Of a stretch of 64,000 bases of DNA, positions 46,411 to 56,385 are shown one piece after another. The DNA is from Globicatella sulfidifaciens DSM 15739 (GTDB lineage Bacteria > Bacillota > Bacilli > Lactobacillales > Aerococcaceae). Each line of letters opens with the position of its first letter. Within the stretch, counting starts at the first letter, position 1. Made by a program: the position numbers and the translations under genes. Location: assembly GCF_900167405.1 (NCBI RefSeq), contig NZ_FUWO01000003.1:3571-67570 (forward strand), in the 5' to 3' direction. The notes beneath the pieces were generated by a model. That model was not told the origin of the DNA and did no database searches. It saw nothing but the letters and a program-made list of their open reading frames with translations.

Positions 46411-48891
46411 TTATTGAGTAGGTTCTTCAGTCACGGTTTCAGTTGCTTCTGGAGTGGTCTCAGGAGCTGTCTGTTCAGGTGCGGTTGTTTCTTCACCTGT
46501 AGTTGTTTCTTCAGTTGATTCGGTGGTCGCTTCTGATAAGGTTAGCGTAATCACTAAAGTATCTGACGCACTATTTCCATTAACAATTCTTAATTTAAGA
46601 ACATATTGTCCAGATGTTGCTGGTGCTGAGATAGTAAAGGAAGTATTCGTTCCAGTATAAATGACGGAATCATTTAAGGATAACTGATAGACCGCATTTT
46701 GATCTAAATGACCTTGCCAGTATGCTTCAATTTGCTGAGCTTCTTGATTATAATTAGCATCAAATGCTGTTGGAGCATTGACATATTGTCCATAAGCAAT
46801 TGATTCAGTGGTTGGAATATTGCTATCAGCTACGAATAATTCTTTTGAACGGGCTTCTTGAGGTGTATAAGGACCAGGCAACATAATAGGATCTGTATAT
46901 TTTTCGATTTCTACTTCGGTTACTGAACGTGGTTTTTGCCAATCGGTAATTGGGACGTTCTTCATTAAGTAGGTCATCATTTCTTTATAGATGAGTTGAG
47001 GAATTCTCGTTTGCTCTAAGGTTAAATAATTACCAGATTCATATGGATTATCATAACCAACCCAAGTTGCAATGGCATATTGCGGTGTAAAACCGACATA
47101 CCAGGCATCAGGTGCTGCATAGGTAGACTCATCAAGACCTAATTGAGTGAGTTGATCTTTAGTATAGTTAGTGGTACCTGTTTTACCTGCGTGAATAATA
47201 TTATCGATACCAGAGGCTGTGGCGAAAGTACCTGGGACACCTTTTAAAATATCGGTTAACATATAAGCAGTTGAATCTTTCATGGCTTGTTGAGAAACAG
47301 TTTCATATACTTCTTCTGTACCTGCTGCGGTAATGATTTTATTCACTGTATAAGGACGATTATATTGACCATAATTGGCAATCGCAGCATAAGCTCCCGA
47401 TAATTGAATCGGAGTCACTTCACCACCAATCGCATTGGCTTCGACTAATTCTTTTTGATTATTATTTAAAATGTTAATCTCAAGTTTTTGTAAGAAAGCA
47501 TAGGCATTATCTAATCCAACTTTTTGTAACATTTTTAGAGCGGTAATATTTCGAGAACCAGCTAAGGCTTCACGGATTGTCATTTTTCCTTTATATTCAA
47601 AATCAAAGTTATAGATTTCATCTCCATTAGAATAAGTCATTGGTTCATCTACAACTAATTGACCCGTTGAGTAATTTAAGTATTCGATGGCGGGACCATA
47701 AGCGGATAGTGGCTTCATCGTTGATCCTATACTTCGATTTAAAGTATTGGCACGATTTAGTCCTAAGACAACATCTTGTTTACGACCTCCGGCAATGGCT
47801 TGTAACGCACCGGTACTAACATCGATGACAGATACAGCGGTTTGCATATTATTATCAGGGAAGACGACCGCATCATTATCATTAACGGTTTGATATAATT
47901 TTTTCTGTGCGTCCAAGTTTAAATTAGTATACACTTCGACTCCATCAGTAAAAATATTGATATTTGATTTTTCTTGTACTTCTTTAGCCACGACATCTAG
48001 ATAAGCGTCAATGACATAGTCAATATCATCAATGGTATTATTATCCAGTGGTACTAACATTGATTCAATTGAAGTGTCTACTGCTGTTTGATAATCACTT
48101 TGTGAAATTAAGCCACGATCATACATAACACTTAATACTAAATCACGACGTTCCTTTGCGGCTTCGGGATAAGAATAAGGATCATAATCAGAGGGTGCTT
48201 GTGGCAAACCAGCTAGTAGGGCAGCTTCAGCCAGTGTTAAATCAGCTAGTTCTTTATTAAAAAATCTTTTGGCAGCTGTTTTAGCACCATAGACATTATT
48301 AGAATAGAAAAGTTTATTCAAATATAAGGTTAATATTTCTTCTTTTGAATACTTTTGTTCGATCTGTAAAGATAACCATGCTTCTTGTGCTTTTCTTTCA
48401 AGTGTCTGATCAGTAAAATCGGTGGAGAACACTGATAATTTAATTAATTGTTGTGTAATAGTACTACCACCTTCACGCAATTGGCCAGCTCTTAAATTAG
48501 CCAATAGTGCTCCAACAATACGAATCGGGTCAATACCGTGATGTGAGTAGAAGCGAGAGTCTTCAATCGCTAATACAGCAACCTCTAATACTTTTGGTAT
48601 TTCACCGTCAGTCATTAATTCCCGATTTTGTCCGCCCAAGGTTTTAATCAGTTCACCATTTTGGTCATATATTTTGGAAGAAACTTGACCACGGAGGTCC
48701 TCTCCAGAAATCTGAGGTGCATTCATTGCATAATAACCAAAAAGAGAAGCACCACCAATCATCACCAAAAAGAATAAAGCCACTAAAACAATGAAGATGC
48801 GTTTTAGCCAATTTTTACCTTTGTTTTTACGAGGACTTTGTTTTTTTCTATTTTGATATTTTTTTCGTTCTACACGACTACCTGTTGCCAT
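46411..48891 (-). CDS. ponA: Penicillin-binding protein 1A (class A, bifunctional)
   Basis: An 826-residue membrane enzyme that polymerises and crosslinks peptidoglycan. One membrane helix (about residues 30-52) is followed by a GT51 glycosyltransferase domain with the catalytic Glu in AIEDSRFYSHHG and GGSTITQQL. The transpeptidase has SxxK in GSTMKPLS, SRN, and KTGTTN. A C-terminal fibronectin-like part ends in a tail of Thr, Glu and Pro. ATG 48891 has AGGAAG 7 bp upstream. It is co-transcribed with recU, as in Bacillus. Confidence 0.95.
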   Translation of the reverse strand: MATGSRVERKKYQNRKKQSPRKNKGKNWLKRIFIVLVALFFLVMIGGASLFGYYAMNAPQISGEDLRGQVSSKIYDQNGELIKTLGGQNRELMTDGEIPKVLEVAVLAIEDSRFYSHHGIDPIRIVGALLANLRAGQLREGGSTITQQLIKLSVFSTDFTDQTLERKAQEAWLSLQIEQKYSKEEILTLYLNKLFYSNNVYGAKTAAKRFFNKELADLTLAEAALLAGLPQAPSDYDPYSYPEAAKERRDLVLSVMYDRGLISQSDYQTAVDTSIESMLVPLDNNTIDDIDYVIDAYLDVVAKEVQEKSNINIFTDGVEVYTNLNLDAQKKLYQTVNDNDAVVFPDNNMQTAVSVIDVSTGALQAIAGGRKQDVVLGLNRANTLNRSIGSTMKPLSAYGPAIEYLNYSTGQLVVDEPMTYSNGDEIYNFDFEYKGKMTIREALAGSRNITALKMLQKVGLDNAYAFLQKLEINILNNNQKELVEANAIGGEVTPIQLSGAYAAIANYGQYNRPYTVNKIITAAGTEEVYETVSQQAMKDSTAYMLTDILKGVPGTFATASGIDNIIHAGKTGTTNYTKDQLTQLGLDESTYAAPDAWYVGFTPQYAIATWVGYDNPYESGNYLTLEQTRIPQLIYKEMMTYLMKNVPITDWQKPRSVTEVEIEKYTDPIMLPGPYTPQEARSKELFVADSNIPTTESIAYGQYVNAPTAFDANYNQEAQQIEAYWQGHLDQNAVYQLSLNDSVIYTGTNTSFTISAPATSGQYVLKLRIVNGNSASDTLVITLTLSEATTESTEETTTGEETTAPEQTAPETTPEATETVTEEPTQ

Positions 48892-48917
48892 ATTACTACT
48901 TCCTTTCAACAAACAAA

Positions 48918-49514
48918 TTATTCTCTGGATTCAATATATTGATCTAATGCAGCTAAATAATCAATTATTGGGAATAGACCTTCTTTGCACAAAAATCCTT
49001 CTTGTTTTATAAATTCATAAGTTAAACTTTGTTTTTTACTTTTTTTAATTTCACTATCTACTTTTTCATAGGGAATGATATAAGTTTCATTATGAGCAGC
49101 AAAAGATAAGATTAAAAACGCAATTCCGCCTTGTTCAATACATTGAAGCATATGCGTTCTTTGATGCTCTGGTAAATTTGCAAGGGGGAAACTAGTTTTA
49201 TTTTTAGTTTCCTTTGCTTCAAAATCAATATAAAAGCCTTGATAAACACCATTATAATCCGTTGTTGAAGCATGACGATAATAAGCTTCTACTATTTTGG
49301 CAGCACTTCTGCGCGGATAGTCAACCTTCACTACTTGAACCGGAGTTGGTTTTTTATGAATAACAGCCAGATGATGCGTTAAATAATACTCATTGGATTG
49401 ATTGATTTTATCTTCGAGTGACATTCCACGACTACCGTATATAGTATTGTGAGTATGCTCGGTCTTTTTTGTATGATGGTGATTCGGTTTGGAACCAGTT
49501 GGATAATTAATCAT
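48918..49514 (-). CDS. recU: Holliday junction resolvase RecU
   Basis: A 198-residue Holliday-junction endonuclease. Catalytic and family blocks are IVEAYYRHASTTDYNGVYQG, YIDFEAKETKNKTSFPL and FLILSF. The N-terminus MINYPTG is typical, with a His-rich stretch at residues 11-22. ATG 49514 has AGGAGG 7 bp upstream; the in-frame ATG at 49520 is too close. ponA follows 26 bp downstream. Confidence 0.95.
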   Translation of the reverse strand: MINYPTGSKPNHHHTKKTEHTHNTIYGSRGMSLEDKINQSNEYYLTHHLAVIHKKPTPVQVVKVDYPRRSAAKIVEAYYRHASTTDYNGVYQGFYIDFEAKETKNKTSFPLANLPEHQRTHMLQCIEQGGIAFLILSFAAHNETYIIPYEKVDSEIKKSKKQSLTYEFIKQEGFLCKEGLFPIIDYLAALDQYIESRE

Positions 49515-49534
49515 TCTCATACCTCCTAACAGTC

Positions 49535-49540
49535 ATTATA
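49535..49540 (-). promoter_or_regulatory. -10 box of recU-ponA
   Basis: A perfect TATAAT on the - strand lies about 20 bp upstream of the recU start; the -35 is weak (TATTCT). Confidence 0.5.
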
Positions 49541-49642
49541 CTAAATAATCGTTATTTAGAATAGATTTAGAGAGTTTATTTTTATAATAGCACAAAAATA
49601 TGTCTTTTTTATGAAAAATCTCGTGATAAAGGGGTATTAATA

Positions 49643-49671
49643 TTTACAAGATGCAACTTTTAGAGTAAAAT
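49643..49671 (+). promoter_or_regulatory. Promoter of tig
   Basis: TTTACA (49643-49648), a 17-bp spacer and TAAAAT (49666-49671). Confidence 0.7.
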
Positions 49672-49715
49672 AAGGGAGTATGTTAAATATTAGATAATGT
49701 GGAGGTTTATACAAA

Positions 49716-50996
49716 ATGACAACAAATTTTGAAAAAACATCAGTAAATGAAGGAATCTTAACGTTTGAAATTCCTGTAGAAGATATTAGAGAGGGATTAG
49801 ACAAAGCGTTCAAACGAGTACAAAAAAATATAACTGTACCAGGATTCCGTAAAGGAAAAGTTCCACGTCAAGTATTCAACAATGTTTATGGAGAATCAGC
49901 TTTATATGAAGAAGTGTTAAACTCTACATTACCTAAAGCTTATGAATCAGCTGTTAAAGAAGCAGAGTTAGATGTGGTAACTCAACCGGAAATTGATGTT
50001 AAATCAATGGAAAAGGGTCAACCATGGGTATTAACTGCAAAAGTTACTTTAAAACCTGAAGTAAAATTAGGTGAATATAAAAACTTAGAAGTTGAAAAAC
50101 AAGACACAACAGTAACTGACGAAGACGTAAAAAATGAAATCGAATCTAAACGTAAAAATTTAGCTGAATTAGTTGTTAAAGAAGACGCAGCTGAATCAGG
50201 TGATACAGTAGTGATTGATTTTGAAGGTTTCGTTGGTGATGAAGCATTTGAAGGTGGAAAAGGTGAAAACCATTCATTAGAGTTAGGCTCTAATTCATTT
50301 ATCCCTGGATTTGAAGAACAATTAGTTGGCGTAAAACCTGGCGATGAAAAAGAAGTAGTGGTAACTTTCCCAGAAGAATATCACGCAGAAGATTTAGCAG
50401 GTAAAGAAGCAACGTTCAAAGTTAAAGTTCATGAAGTAAAAGCTTTACAATTACCTGAATTAGATGATGAATTTGCAAAAGATGCAGATGACTCAGTTGA
50501 AACTTTAGCTGAATTAGAAAATAAAATTCGTGTTGATTTAACTGAATCTAAAGAAGCAGCTGCTAAAGAAATCGTTGAAGATTTAGCTATCCGTAAAGCT
50601 GTTGAAAATGCTGAAATCGTTGAATTACCATACGAAATGGTTCACGAAGAAATTCACCGTCAAATGGATCACTTCTTAAATAACTTAAAACGTCAAGGTA
50701 TTGACAAAGAATTATACTTCCAAATTACAGGTTCTTCAGAAGCAGATTTACATGATCAATTCGGTGAGGAAGCTGAATTAAGAACAAAAACGAACTTAGT
50801 TTTAGAAGCAATTGTTGAAAATGAAGATTTAACTGTAACAGATGAAGAAATCGAAAATGAAGTCAATGAATTAGCTACTCAATACCAAATGTCAGTTGAT
50901 CAAGTTAAACAATTCGTTTCTAACGATATGTTAACTTCAGATATTAAATTGAAAAAAGCAATGGAATTAATTGTTTCAACTGCTGTACAAAAGTAA
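49716..50996 (+). CDS. tig: Trigger factor
   Basis: A 426-residue ribosome-bound chaperone and prolyl isomerase. The ribosome-docking loop VPGFRKGKVP is near residue 42, the FKBP domain (GDTVVIDFEGFVGDEAFEGG) is in the middle, and the substrate-binding helices form the C-terminal part. RBS GGAGGT precedes the ATG. tig followed by clpX is a standard pair. Confidence 0.97.
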   Translation: MTTNFEKTSVNEGILTFEIPVEDIREGLDKAFKRVQKNITVPGFRKGKVPRQVFNNVYGESALYEEVLNSTLPKAYESAVKEAELDVVTQPEIDVKSMEKGQPWVLTAKVTLKPEVKLGEYKNLEVEKQDTTVTDEDVKNEIESKRKNLAELVVKEDAAESGDTVVIDFEGFVGDEAFEGGKGENHSLELGSNSFIPGFEEQLVGVKPGDEKEVVVTFPEEYHAEDLAGKEATFKVKVHEVKALQLPELDDEFAKDADDSVETLAELENKIRVDLTESKEAAAKEIVEDLAIRKAVENAEIVELPYEMVHEEIHRQMDHFLNNLKRQGIDKELYFQITGSSEADLHDQFGEEAELRTKTNLVLEAIVENEDLTVTDEEIENEVNELATQYQMSVDQVKQFVSNDMLTSDIKLKKAMELIVSTAVQK

Positions 50997-51043
50997 TTAA
51001 GACATTTTATTAGCTAATAATAAATTATGTGAGCTACAATAGG

Positions 51044-51102
51044 AACAGGGATGGCAATGGGTCTTTCTATTAGAATAGGACCAATTTATTGCATCCCTGT
51101 TT
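51044..51102 (+). terminator. Long hairpin between tig and clpX
   Basis: AACAGGGATGGCAAT pairs with ATTGCATCCCTGTT, and GGTC with GACC inside. Only TT follows, so termination may be partial or factor-dependent. Confidence 0.6.
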
Positions 51103-51144
51103 CGCCAGTATATAAGAAAAAATTTTGAGCAAGGAGGAAATCAA

Positions 51145-52389
51145 TTGAGTCGAATTAATACTCGAACAAATGATTATTATTGCTCATTTTGTGGGAAGTC
51201 TCAAGATGAGGTAAATAAAATAATAGCAGGTCCTGATGTCTATATCTGTGATGAGTGTGTAGCATTATGTCAGACTATTATTGATGAAGAAAATAATTAT
51301 AAGAAGCAAAACGATCAAATCAATATTTTAAAACCAAGTGAAATTTTAAATTCATTAAATGAATATGTAATCGGTCAAGATGAAGCAAAAAAATCTTTAG
51401 CAGTTGCCGTCTACAATCATTACAAAAGAATTAGTCATAATGATACAGGAGAAGATGGTGTTGAATTACAAAAAAGTAATATTTGTTTAATTGGACCTAC
51501 TGGTTCTGGTAAGACCTTTTTAGCACAAAGCTTGGCTAGATTATTAAATGTGCCATTTGCAATTGCCGATGCGACCACTTTAACTGAAGCGGGATACGTT
51601 GGTGAGGACGTTGAAAACATTTTATTAAAACTAGTTCAATCGGCAGATTATGACTTAGATAGAGCGAGCAAAGGTATTATCTATGTGGATGAAATTGATA
51701 AAATTGCTAGAAAATCAGAAAATGTTTCCATCACACGCGATGTCAGTGGTGAGGGTGTTCAACAAGCACTCTTAAAGATTTTAGAAGGGACAGAAGCAAA
51801 TATTCCACCAAAAGGTGGTCGTAAACATCCTAACCAAGATTTCTTAAAATTAGATACAAGTCAAATCTTATTTATTGTTGGGGGAGCTTTTGACGGTGTC
51901 GAAACCATTGTCAAAGAACGTTTAGGAAGCAAAGTAATTGGTTTTGGTAACAATAGCGGAAAAGTTGACGAAACAAAGAGTTTAATGCAACAAATTACGC
52001 CAGAAGACTTATTGAAATTTGGTTTGATTCCTGAATTTATTGGTCGATTGCCAATCGTAGCTGCTTTGGAAAAATTAACTGAAGATGATTTAGTGGCCAT
52101 TTTAACAGAGCCTAAAAATGCTATTGTAAAACAATACCAAAAATTGCTAGCCATTGATGATGTCAAACTTGAATTTGAAGAAGATGCTTTAAGAGCAATA
52201 GCGAAAAAGGCGATTGAAAGAGAAACTGGCGCGCGTGGTTTAAGATCAATCATTGAACATGTGATGTTAGATGTCATGTTTGAAGCGCCAACGCATGAGG
52301 AACTCAAAAAAGTGGTTATTACTAAAGAGAGTATTGATGGAATTAAAAAACCGGATTATTATGGCAAACGTAATAAAAAATTAAATTAA
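51145..52389 (+). CDS. clpX: ATP-dependent Clp protease ATP-binding subunit ClpX
   Basis: A 414-residue AAA+ unfoldase that feeds proteins to ClpP. The N-terminal zinc domain has Cys13, Cys16, Cys35 and Cys38. Walker A GPTGSGKT is at residues 117-124 and Walker B is IIYVDEIDK. The loop KVIGFGN contains the IGF tripeptide that docks on ClpP. The start is a TTG with AAGGAGG upstream. engB follows after 3 bp, as in many Firmicutes. Confidence 0.97.
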   Translation: MSRINTRTNDYYCSFCGKSQDEVNKIIAGPDVYICDECVALCQTIIDEENNYKKQNDQINILKPSEILNSLNEYVIGQDEAKKSLAVAVYNHYKRISHNDTGEDGVELQKSNICLIGPTGSGKTFLAQSLARLLNVPFAIADATTLTEAGYVGEDVENILLKLVQSADYDLDRASKGIIYVDEIDKIARKSENVSITRDVSGEGVQQALLKILEGTEANIPPKGGRKHPNQDFLKLDTSQILFIVGGAFDGVETIVKERLGSKVIGFGNNSGKVDETKSLMQQITPEDLLKFGLIPEFIGRLPIVAALEKLTEDDLVAILTEPKNAIVKQYQKLLAIDDVKLEFEEDALRAIAKKAIERETGARGLRSIIEHVMLDVMFEAPTHEELKKVVITKESIDGIKKPDYYGKRNKKLN

Positions 52390-52401
52390 GAGGTGAATCA
52401 A

Positions 52402-52986
52402 GTGCATGTAACGAAAGCTGAATTAGTGATCAGTGCTGTTAGTCCTAATCAATATCCTGATGATAATCAACCTGAAATTGCCTTAGCGGGACGTTCTAAT
52501 GTTGGGAAATCATCCTTTATTAATAAGATGATTAATCGTAAAGGATTAGCGCGCACATCAAGTCAACCAGGGAAAACTCAAACATTGAATTTTTATAATA
52601 TTGATGACTTATTCAGATTCGTCGATGTACCTGGTTATGGTTATGCGAAAGTCTCTAAAACAGACCGTCAACGATGGGCTAAAATGATAGAAGAGTATTT
52701 ATTAAATCGAGAAAATATTCGGGTATTATTGTTATTAATGGATTTTCGTCACGAGCCTACACAATTGGATCTTGCGATGAAAGACTTTGCTGAAGAATCC
52801 GACATCCCTTATGCGATTGTGTTAACTAAATTAGATAAAGTTAAAAAGAGTCAGTGGAATAAACATTTATCAATGTATAAAAAAGCACTGGATTTACCCA
52901 CAATTGATGCATTATTTCCTGTTTCATCGGAAACAGGAGAAGGGTGCCAAGACATTTGGGATATTATTGAATCAGTGATAGAATAA
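52402..52986 (+). CDS. engB: Ribosome biogenesis GTPase YsxC/EngB
   Basis: A 194-residue GTPase for 50S assembly. G1 is GRSNVGKSS, G3 is DVPGYGYAKV and G4 is TKLDKVKKSQ. The start is GTG at 52402 with AGAGGTGA 5 bp upstream; the upstream GTG at 52393 is part of that RBS. dnaG follows within 15 bp. Confidence 0.95.
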   Translation: MHVTKAELVISAVSPNQYPDDNQPEIALAGRSNVGKSSFINKMINRKGLARTSSQPGKTQTLNFYNIDDLFRFVDVPGYGYAKVSKTDRQRWAKMIEEYLLNRENIRVLLLLMDFRHEPTQLDLAMKDFAEESDIPYAIVLTKLDKVKKSQWNKHLSMYKKALDLPTIDALFPVSSETGEGCQDIWDIIESVIE

Positions 52987-53000
52987 AAGAGGTGAAGCGA

Positions 53001-54845
53001 TTGAGCTTTATTCCTGCAGAGACCATTAATGAGATTAGAGAAAAAACAGATATTGTAGATGTAATTGGACAATATGTTCAATTAACAAAGCGAGGCAATA
53101 GTTATTCTTGTTCCTGTCCATTTCATGAAGACCGCAATCCTTCTTTTTCGATTCATAGTGATAAACAAATATTTAAATGTTTTAGTTGTGGACGTGGTGG
53201 TAATGTTTTTACATTTTTGCAAGAAATAGAAGGCATCAGTTTTCCTGAAGCAGTCCAAAAAGCAGCTGAATTTTCTGGTGTACCATTAGATCCCCGGTAT
53301 ATTAATCAAGGGTCTGTACAAAATGAACGTTTTGCAGATTTATTCGAAATACATGAAAAAGCAGCTACGTTTTATGCTTATTATTTAAATCAAACTAATA
53401 ATGGACGTGATGGGTTAAAATATTTAACGGATCGTCAGATTGACAAAAAAATGATTGAACGTTATTTAATCGGATTGGCCCCTGAAAACTCAGAAGTGCT
53501 GTATCAATATTTACTAAAAGAAGGTTATAGCAATCAACAATTAGTCAATAGCGGTATTTTTTATCAAAAAGATGATCAAGTCCTAGTCGATCGTTTTAGG
53601 GGACGGGTAGTTTTTCCTCTACGTAATCAACAAGGAAAGGTAGTAGGTTTTTCTGGTCGTATTTTTGGAGAAACTCAATCAGAGTCTAAATATATCAACT
53701 CACCTGAAACGGATATATTTCAAAAAAATCAGTTAATTTTTAATTTAGATTTGGCAAGACCTGAAATTAGACGTTTAAAACAAGCTATTGTTTGTGAAGG
53801 ATTTATGGACGTTATTCGAATGGATCAAAATGGCATCATGAATAGTGTTGCAACCATGGGAACTAGTTTAACTACACATCATCTCGAACAACTGACGAAA
53901 ATGGCACAAGAAATTGTTTTTGTGTTTGATGGTGATGATGCCGGTCAAAATGCGACCAATCGCGCCTTTGAATTGAGTCTTCCTTTTAAGAATAAACATT
54001 TCAAGAGTGTGCGCATCCCTAACCGAATGGACCCAGATGAATGGCTCCAAGCGAATGGTGGGGAAGCTTTAAAGCAATTAATTCAAAATGCTAACAACCG
54101 TTTCAGTTTTCAACGAGAGTTTTTAAAAACACAATTCAATTTACAAGACGAACAAGGATTAGCTCAATATATTGAAAAGGTGATTGGGTTAATTGCCATG
54201 ATTGAATCACCTATTGAACAACAATTAAGAATTCAAGATATTGTGAAAGAATATGGCATTGATGAAGCCATAGTTAAAGAACAGATTGCTCGTTCCAAAC
54301 AGCATTCAAATCAAGGTAATTCTTATTATTCATCAACTAATGATAATGAAATAAATTTTGATAGTACAGATCGCGCTTTTAGTCAAATCGTAGAAAGAAA
54401 AGAATTAACAATTCAATCAAAAAGGGCTTATGAAGCAGAAAAATTGATTATCCAGAATTTGATTTATCATCAAGATGCTTGGTTTTATTTGGAACAACAT
54501 TATAAGCAACCTATTTTTTATCATCCTTATTTCCAAGAATTATTTTTTAAGTTAGAATATTATTACTATGATAAAGGGCTGTCATTTCCGATGACAGGAT
54601 TGGAACAGGAATTAGAAGATGAGTTACAACAACTTTATAGGGATATTATATGGGACGCTAGACAATTATCTTATGATGATGTGGTCATGAGTGATTGTTT
54701 TAAAGTCATTAAACAATCCTTTATAGAGCAAGAAATTCTCGAGTGGAAAGAGCGATTAAAGACTTTCCAAAAAGAAGGTAGAAAAACAGAAGTATCTGAA
54801 GCAATGGTAGAAATACTTCGTTTAACGAGACAAATAAAGATTTAA
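53001..54845 (+). CDS. dnaG: DNA primase DnaG
   Basis: A 614-residue replicative primase. The N-terminal zinc ribbon has CPFHEDRNPSF and FKCFSCGRGG. The TOPRIM core carries VCEGFMDVIRM and VFDGDDAG, and a C-terminal helical domain binds the DnaB/DnaC helicase. The start is TTG 53001 with AGAGGTGA upstream. rpoD follows after 12 bp, the classic macromolecular-synthesis operon. Confidence 0.96.
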   Translation: MSFIPAETINEIREKTDIVDVIGQYVQLTKRGNSYSCSCPFHEDRNPSFSIHSDKQIFKCFSCGRGGNVFTFLQEIEGISFPEAVQKAAEFSGVPLDPRYINQGSVQNERFADLFEIHEKAATFYAYYLNQTNNGRDGLKYLTDRQIDKKMIERYLIGLAPENSEVLYQYLLKEGYSNQQLVNSGIFYQKDDQVLVDRFRGRVVFPLRNQQGKVVGFSGRIFGETQSESKYINSPETDIFQKNQLIFNLDLARPEIRRLKQAIVCEGFMDVIRMDQNGIMNSVATMGTSLTTHHLEQLTKMAQEIVFVFDGDDAGQNATNRAFELSLPFKNKHFKSVRIPNRMDPDEWLQANGGEALKQLIQNANNRFSFQREFLKTQFNLQDEQGLAQYIEKVIGLIAMIESPIEQQLRIQDIVKEYGIDEAIVKEQIARSKQHSNQGNSYYSSTNDNEINFDSTDRAFSQIVERKELTIQSKRAYEAEKLIIQNLIYHQDAWFYLEQHYKQPIFYHPYFQELFFKLEYYYYDKGLSFPMTGLEQELEDELQQLYRDIIWDARQLSYDDVVMSDCFKVIKQSFIEQEILEWKERLKTFQKEGRKTEVSEAMVEILRLTRQIKI

Positions 54846-54857
54846 GGAGTTGGGCGT

Positions 54858-56003
54858 ATGGCTGAAGAGAAAGATAATCTTAAAGAAACAACTAATGAAG
54901 TTAGCGTCTCCTATGAAGAAGCTGTAAAGCGATTAATCGCTGAACGTAAATTAATTGGCCAAATTAAATACGATGATTTATCAGACCAAATCGCAAGTAA
55001 GTATGGTTTGGATGCTGATGATATGAATAAATTAATTCAAAAAGTAGAAGATAATGGAATCGCGGTTGTAGGTGAAGATGGTGGACCGACTAAACAACAA
55101 ATGATCAACGAAGAAGATGTTAAAGTTGATGAACCTGAACCAACCGCAGCTGAAAAAGCCGCTGCAACTAAATTAAAAGTAAGTGACCCCGTTCGTATGT
55201 ACTTAAAAGAAATTGGGCGCGTACCATTATTAAGCGGTGAAGAAGAAGTTGAATTGGCGATTCGTATTAATCAAGGTGATGAACTGGCAAAACAAGAATT
55301 AGCAGAAGCGAACTTACGTTTGGTAGTTTCAATTGCCAAACGTTATGTCGGCCGTGGTATGCAATTCTTAGACCTTATTCAAGAAGGTAACATGGGACTG
55401 ATGAAAGCGGTGGAGAAATTTGACCATACAAAAGGTTTTAAATTCTCAACATACGCAACATGGTGGATTCGTCAAGCAATTACCCGTGCAATTGCTGATC
55501 AAGCCAGAACAATCCGTATCCCAGTGCACATGGTGGAAACGATTAATAAATTAGTACGTGTTCAGCGTCAATTATTACAAGATTTAGGACGTGAACCGAC
55601 ACCAGAAGAAATCGGGGCGGAAATGGACCTTTCGACAGAAAAAGTTCGTGAAATCTTGAAGATTGCTCAAGAACCTGTTTCTTTAGAGACGCCAATTGGT
55701 GAAGAAGATGACTCCCATTTAGGAGACTTTATTGAAGACGAAGCAGCAATGAGCCCAGAAACTTTTACTTCTTCTGCCTTATTGCGTGAGCAATTAGAAG
55801 ATGTTTTAGATACATTAACCGACCGTGAAGAGAATGTATTACGTTTACGTTTTGGTTTAGATGATGGGAATATTCGCACTTTAGAGCAAGTGGGTAAAGT
55901 ATTCGGCGTTACTCGTGAACGTATTCGTCAAATTGAAGCCAAAGCTTTAAGAAAATTACGTCACCCAAGTCGTTCTAATCAATTGAAAGACTTTTTAGAG
56001 TAG
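54858..56003 (+). CDS. rpoD: RNA polymerase primary sigma factor RpoD (SigA)
   Basis: The 381-residue housekeeping sigma factor. Region 1.2 is [16 protein letters not shown]. Region 2 includes [18 protein letters not shown] and the -10-binding [18 protein letters not shown]. Region 4.2 has the -35-binding helix [19 protein letters not shown]. The N-terminal region 1.1 is Glu/Asp-rich. It is co-transcribed with dnaG. Confidence 0.98.
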   Translation: MAEEKDNLKETTNEVSVSYEEAVKRLIAERKLIGQIKYDDLSDQIASKYGLDADDMNKLIQKVEDNGIAVVGEDGGPTKQQMINEEDVKVDEPEPTAAEKAAATKLKVSDPVRMYLKEIGRVPLLSGEEEVELAIRINQGDELAKQELAEANLRLVVSIAKRYVGRGMQFLDLIQEGNMGLMKAVEKFDHTKGFKFSTYATWWIRQAITRAIADQARTIRIPVHMVETINKLVRVQRQLLQDLGREPTPEEIGAEMDLSTEKVREILKIAQEPVSLETPIGEEDDSHLGDFIEDEAAMSPETFTSSALLREQLEDVLDTLTDREENVLRLRFGLDDGNIRTLEQVGKVFGVTRERIRQIEAKALRKLRHPSRSNQLKDFLE

Positions 56004-56013
56004 ACTTATGCTC

Positions 56014-56054
56014 AAGCACTTAAGATGGCCTATTGCTATCTTAAGTGCTTTATT
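56014..56054 (+). terminator. Terminator after rpoD
   Basis: AAGCACTTAAGAT pairs perfectly with ATCTTAAGTGCTT, followed by TATTT. Confidence 0.78.
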
Positions 56055-56094
56055 TCGATAAAAATAAAAATATTCGCTTGTTTATTTTAAATCA

Positions 56095-56103
56095 TGTTAT
56101 AAT
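56095..56103 (+). promoter_or_regulatory. Extended -10 promoter of yozE-deoD
   Basis: TGTTATAAT, identical to the mreB and ftsK boxes, lies 39 bp before the yozE start. Confidence 0.6.
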
Positions 56104-56142
56104 ATGAATTATATGATATTAAATAAGATGGTGAGGTGTCCT

Positions 56143-56355
56143 TTGGAACAAACTTTTTATCAATTTATACGAAAATATACTGATTTTGATGCGAAAGATC
56201 CAATGAGTCGTTTAGCAAATGCGATACATCAGGATATTTCTTTTCCAAAACATGAAACTGATTTTGAAGTTATTTCGAAATATATGGAAGAAAATAGTCA
56301 TTATTCAAAATTATTGAGCATATTTGATGATGCTTGGAATCAATATCAATATTAA
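56143..56355 (+). CDS. yozE: YozE family protein (UPF0346, SAM-like fold)
   Basis: A 70-residue acidic protein of the YozE/UPF0346 family, whose structure resembles a sterile alpha motif. Blocks FYQFIRKYTDFD, SFPKHETDFEVISKYM and FDDAWNQY match the Bacillus protein. Function unknown. The start is TTG 56143 with GAGGTG just upstream; the open frame from 56104 adds residues that do not fit the family. deoD follows after 30 bp. Confidence 0.88.
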   Translation: MEQTFYQFIRKYTDFDAKDPMSRLANAIHQDISFPKHETDFEVISKYMEENSHYSKLLSIFDDAWNQYQY

Positions 56356-56385
56356 AATTATTAATTAAACTAGGAGTGGAAAAAA

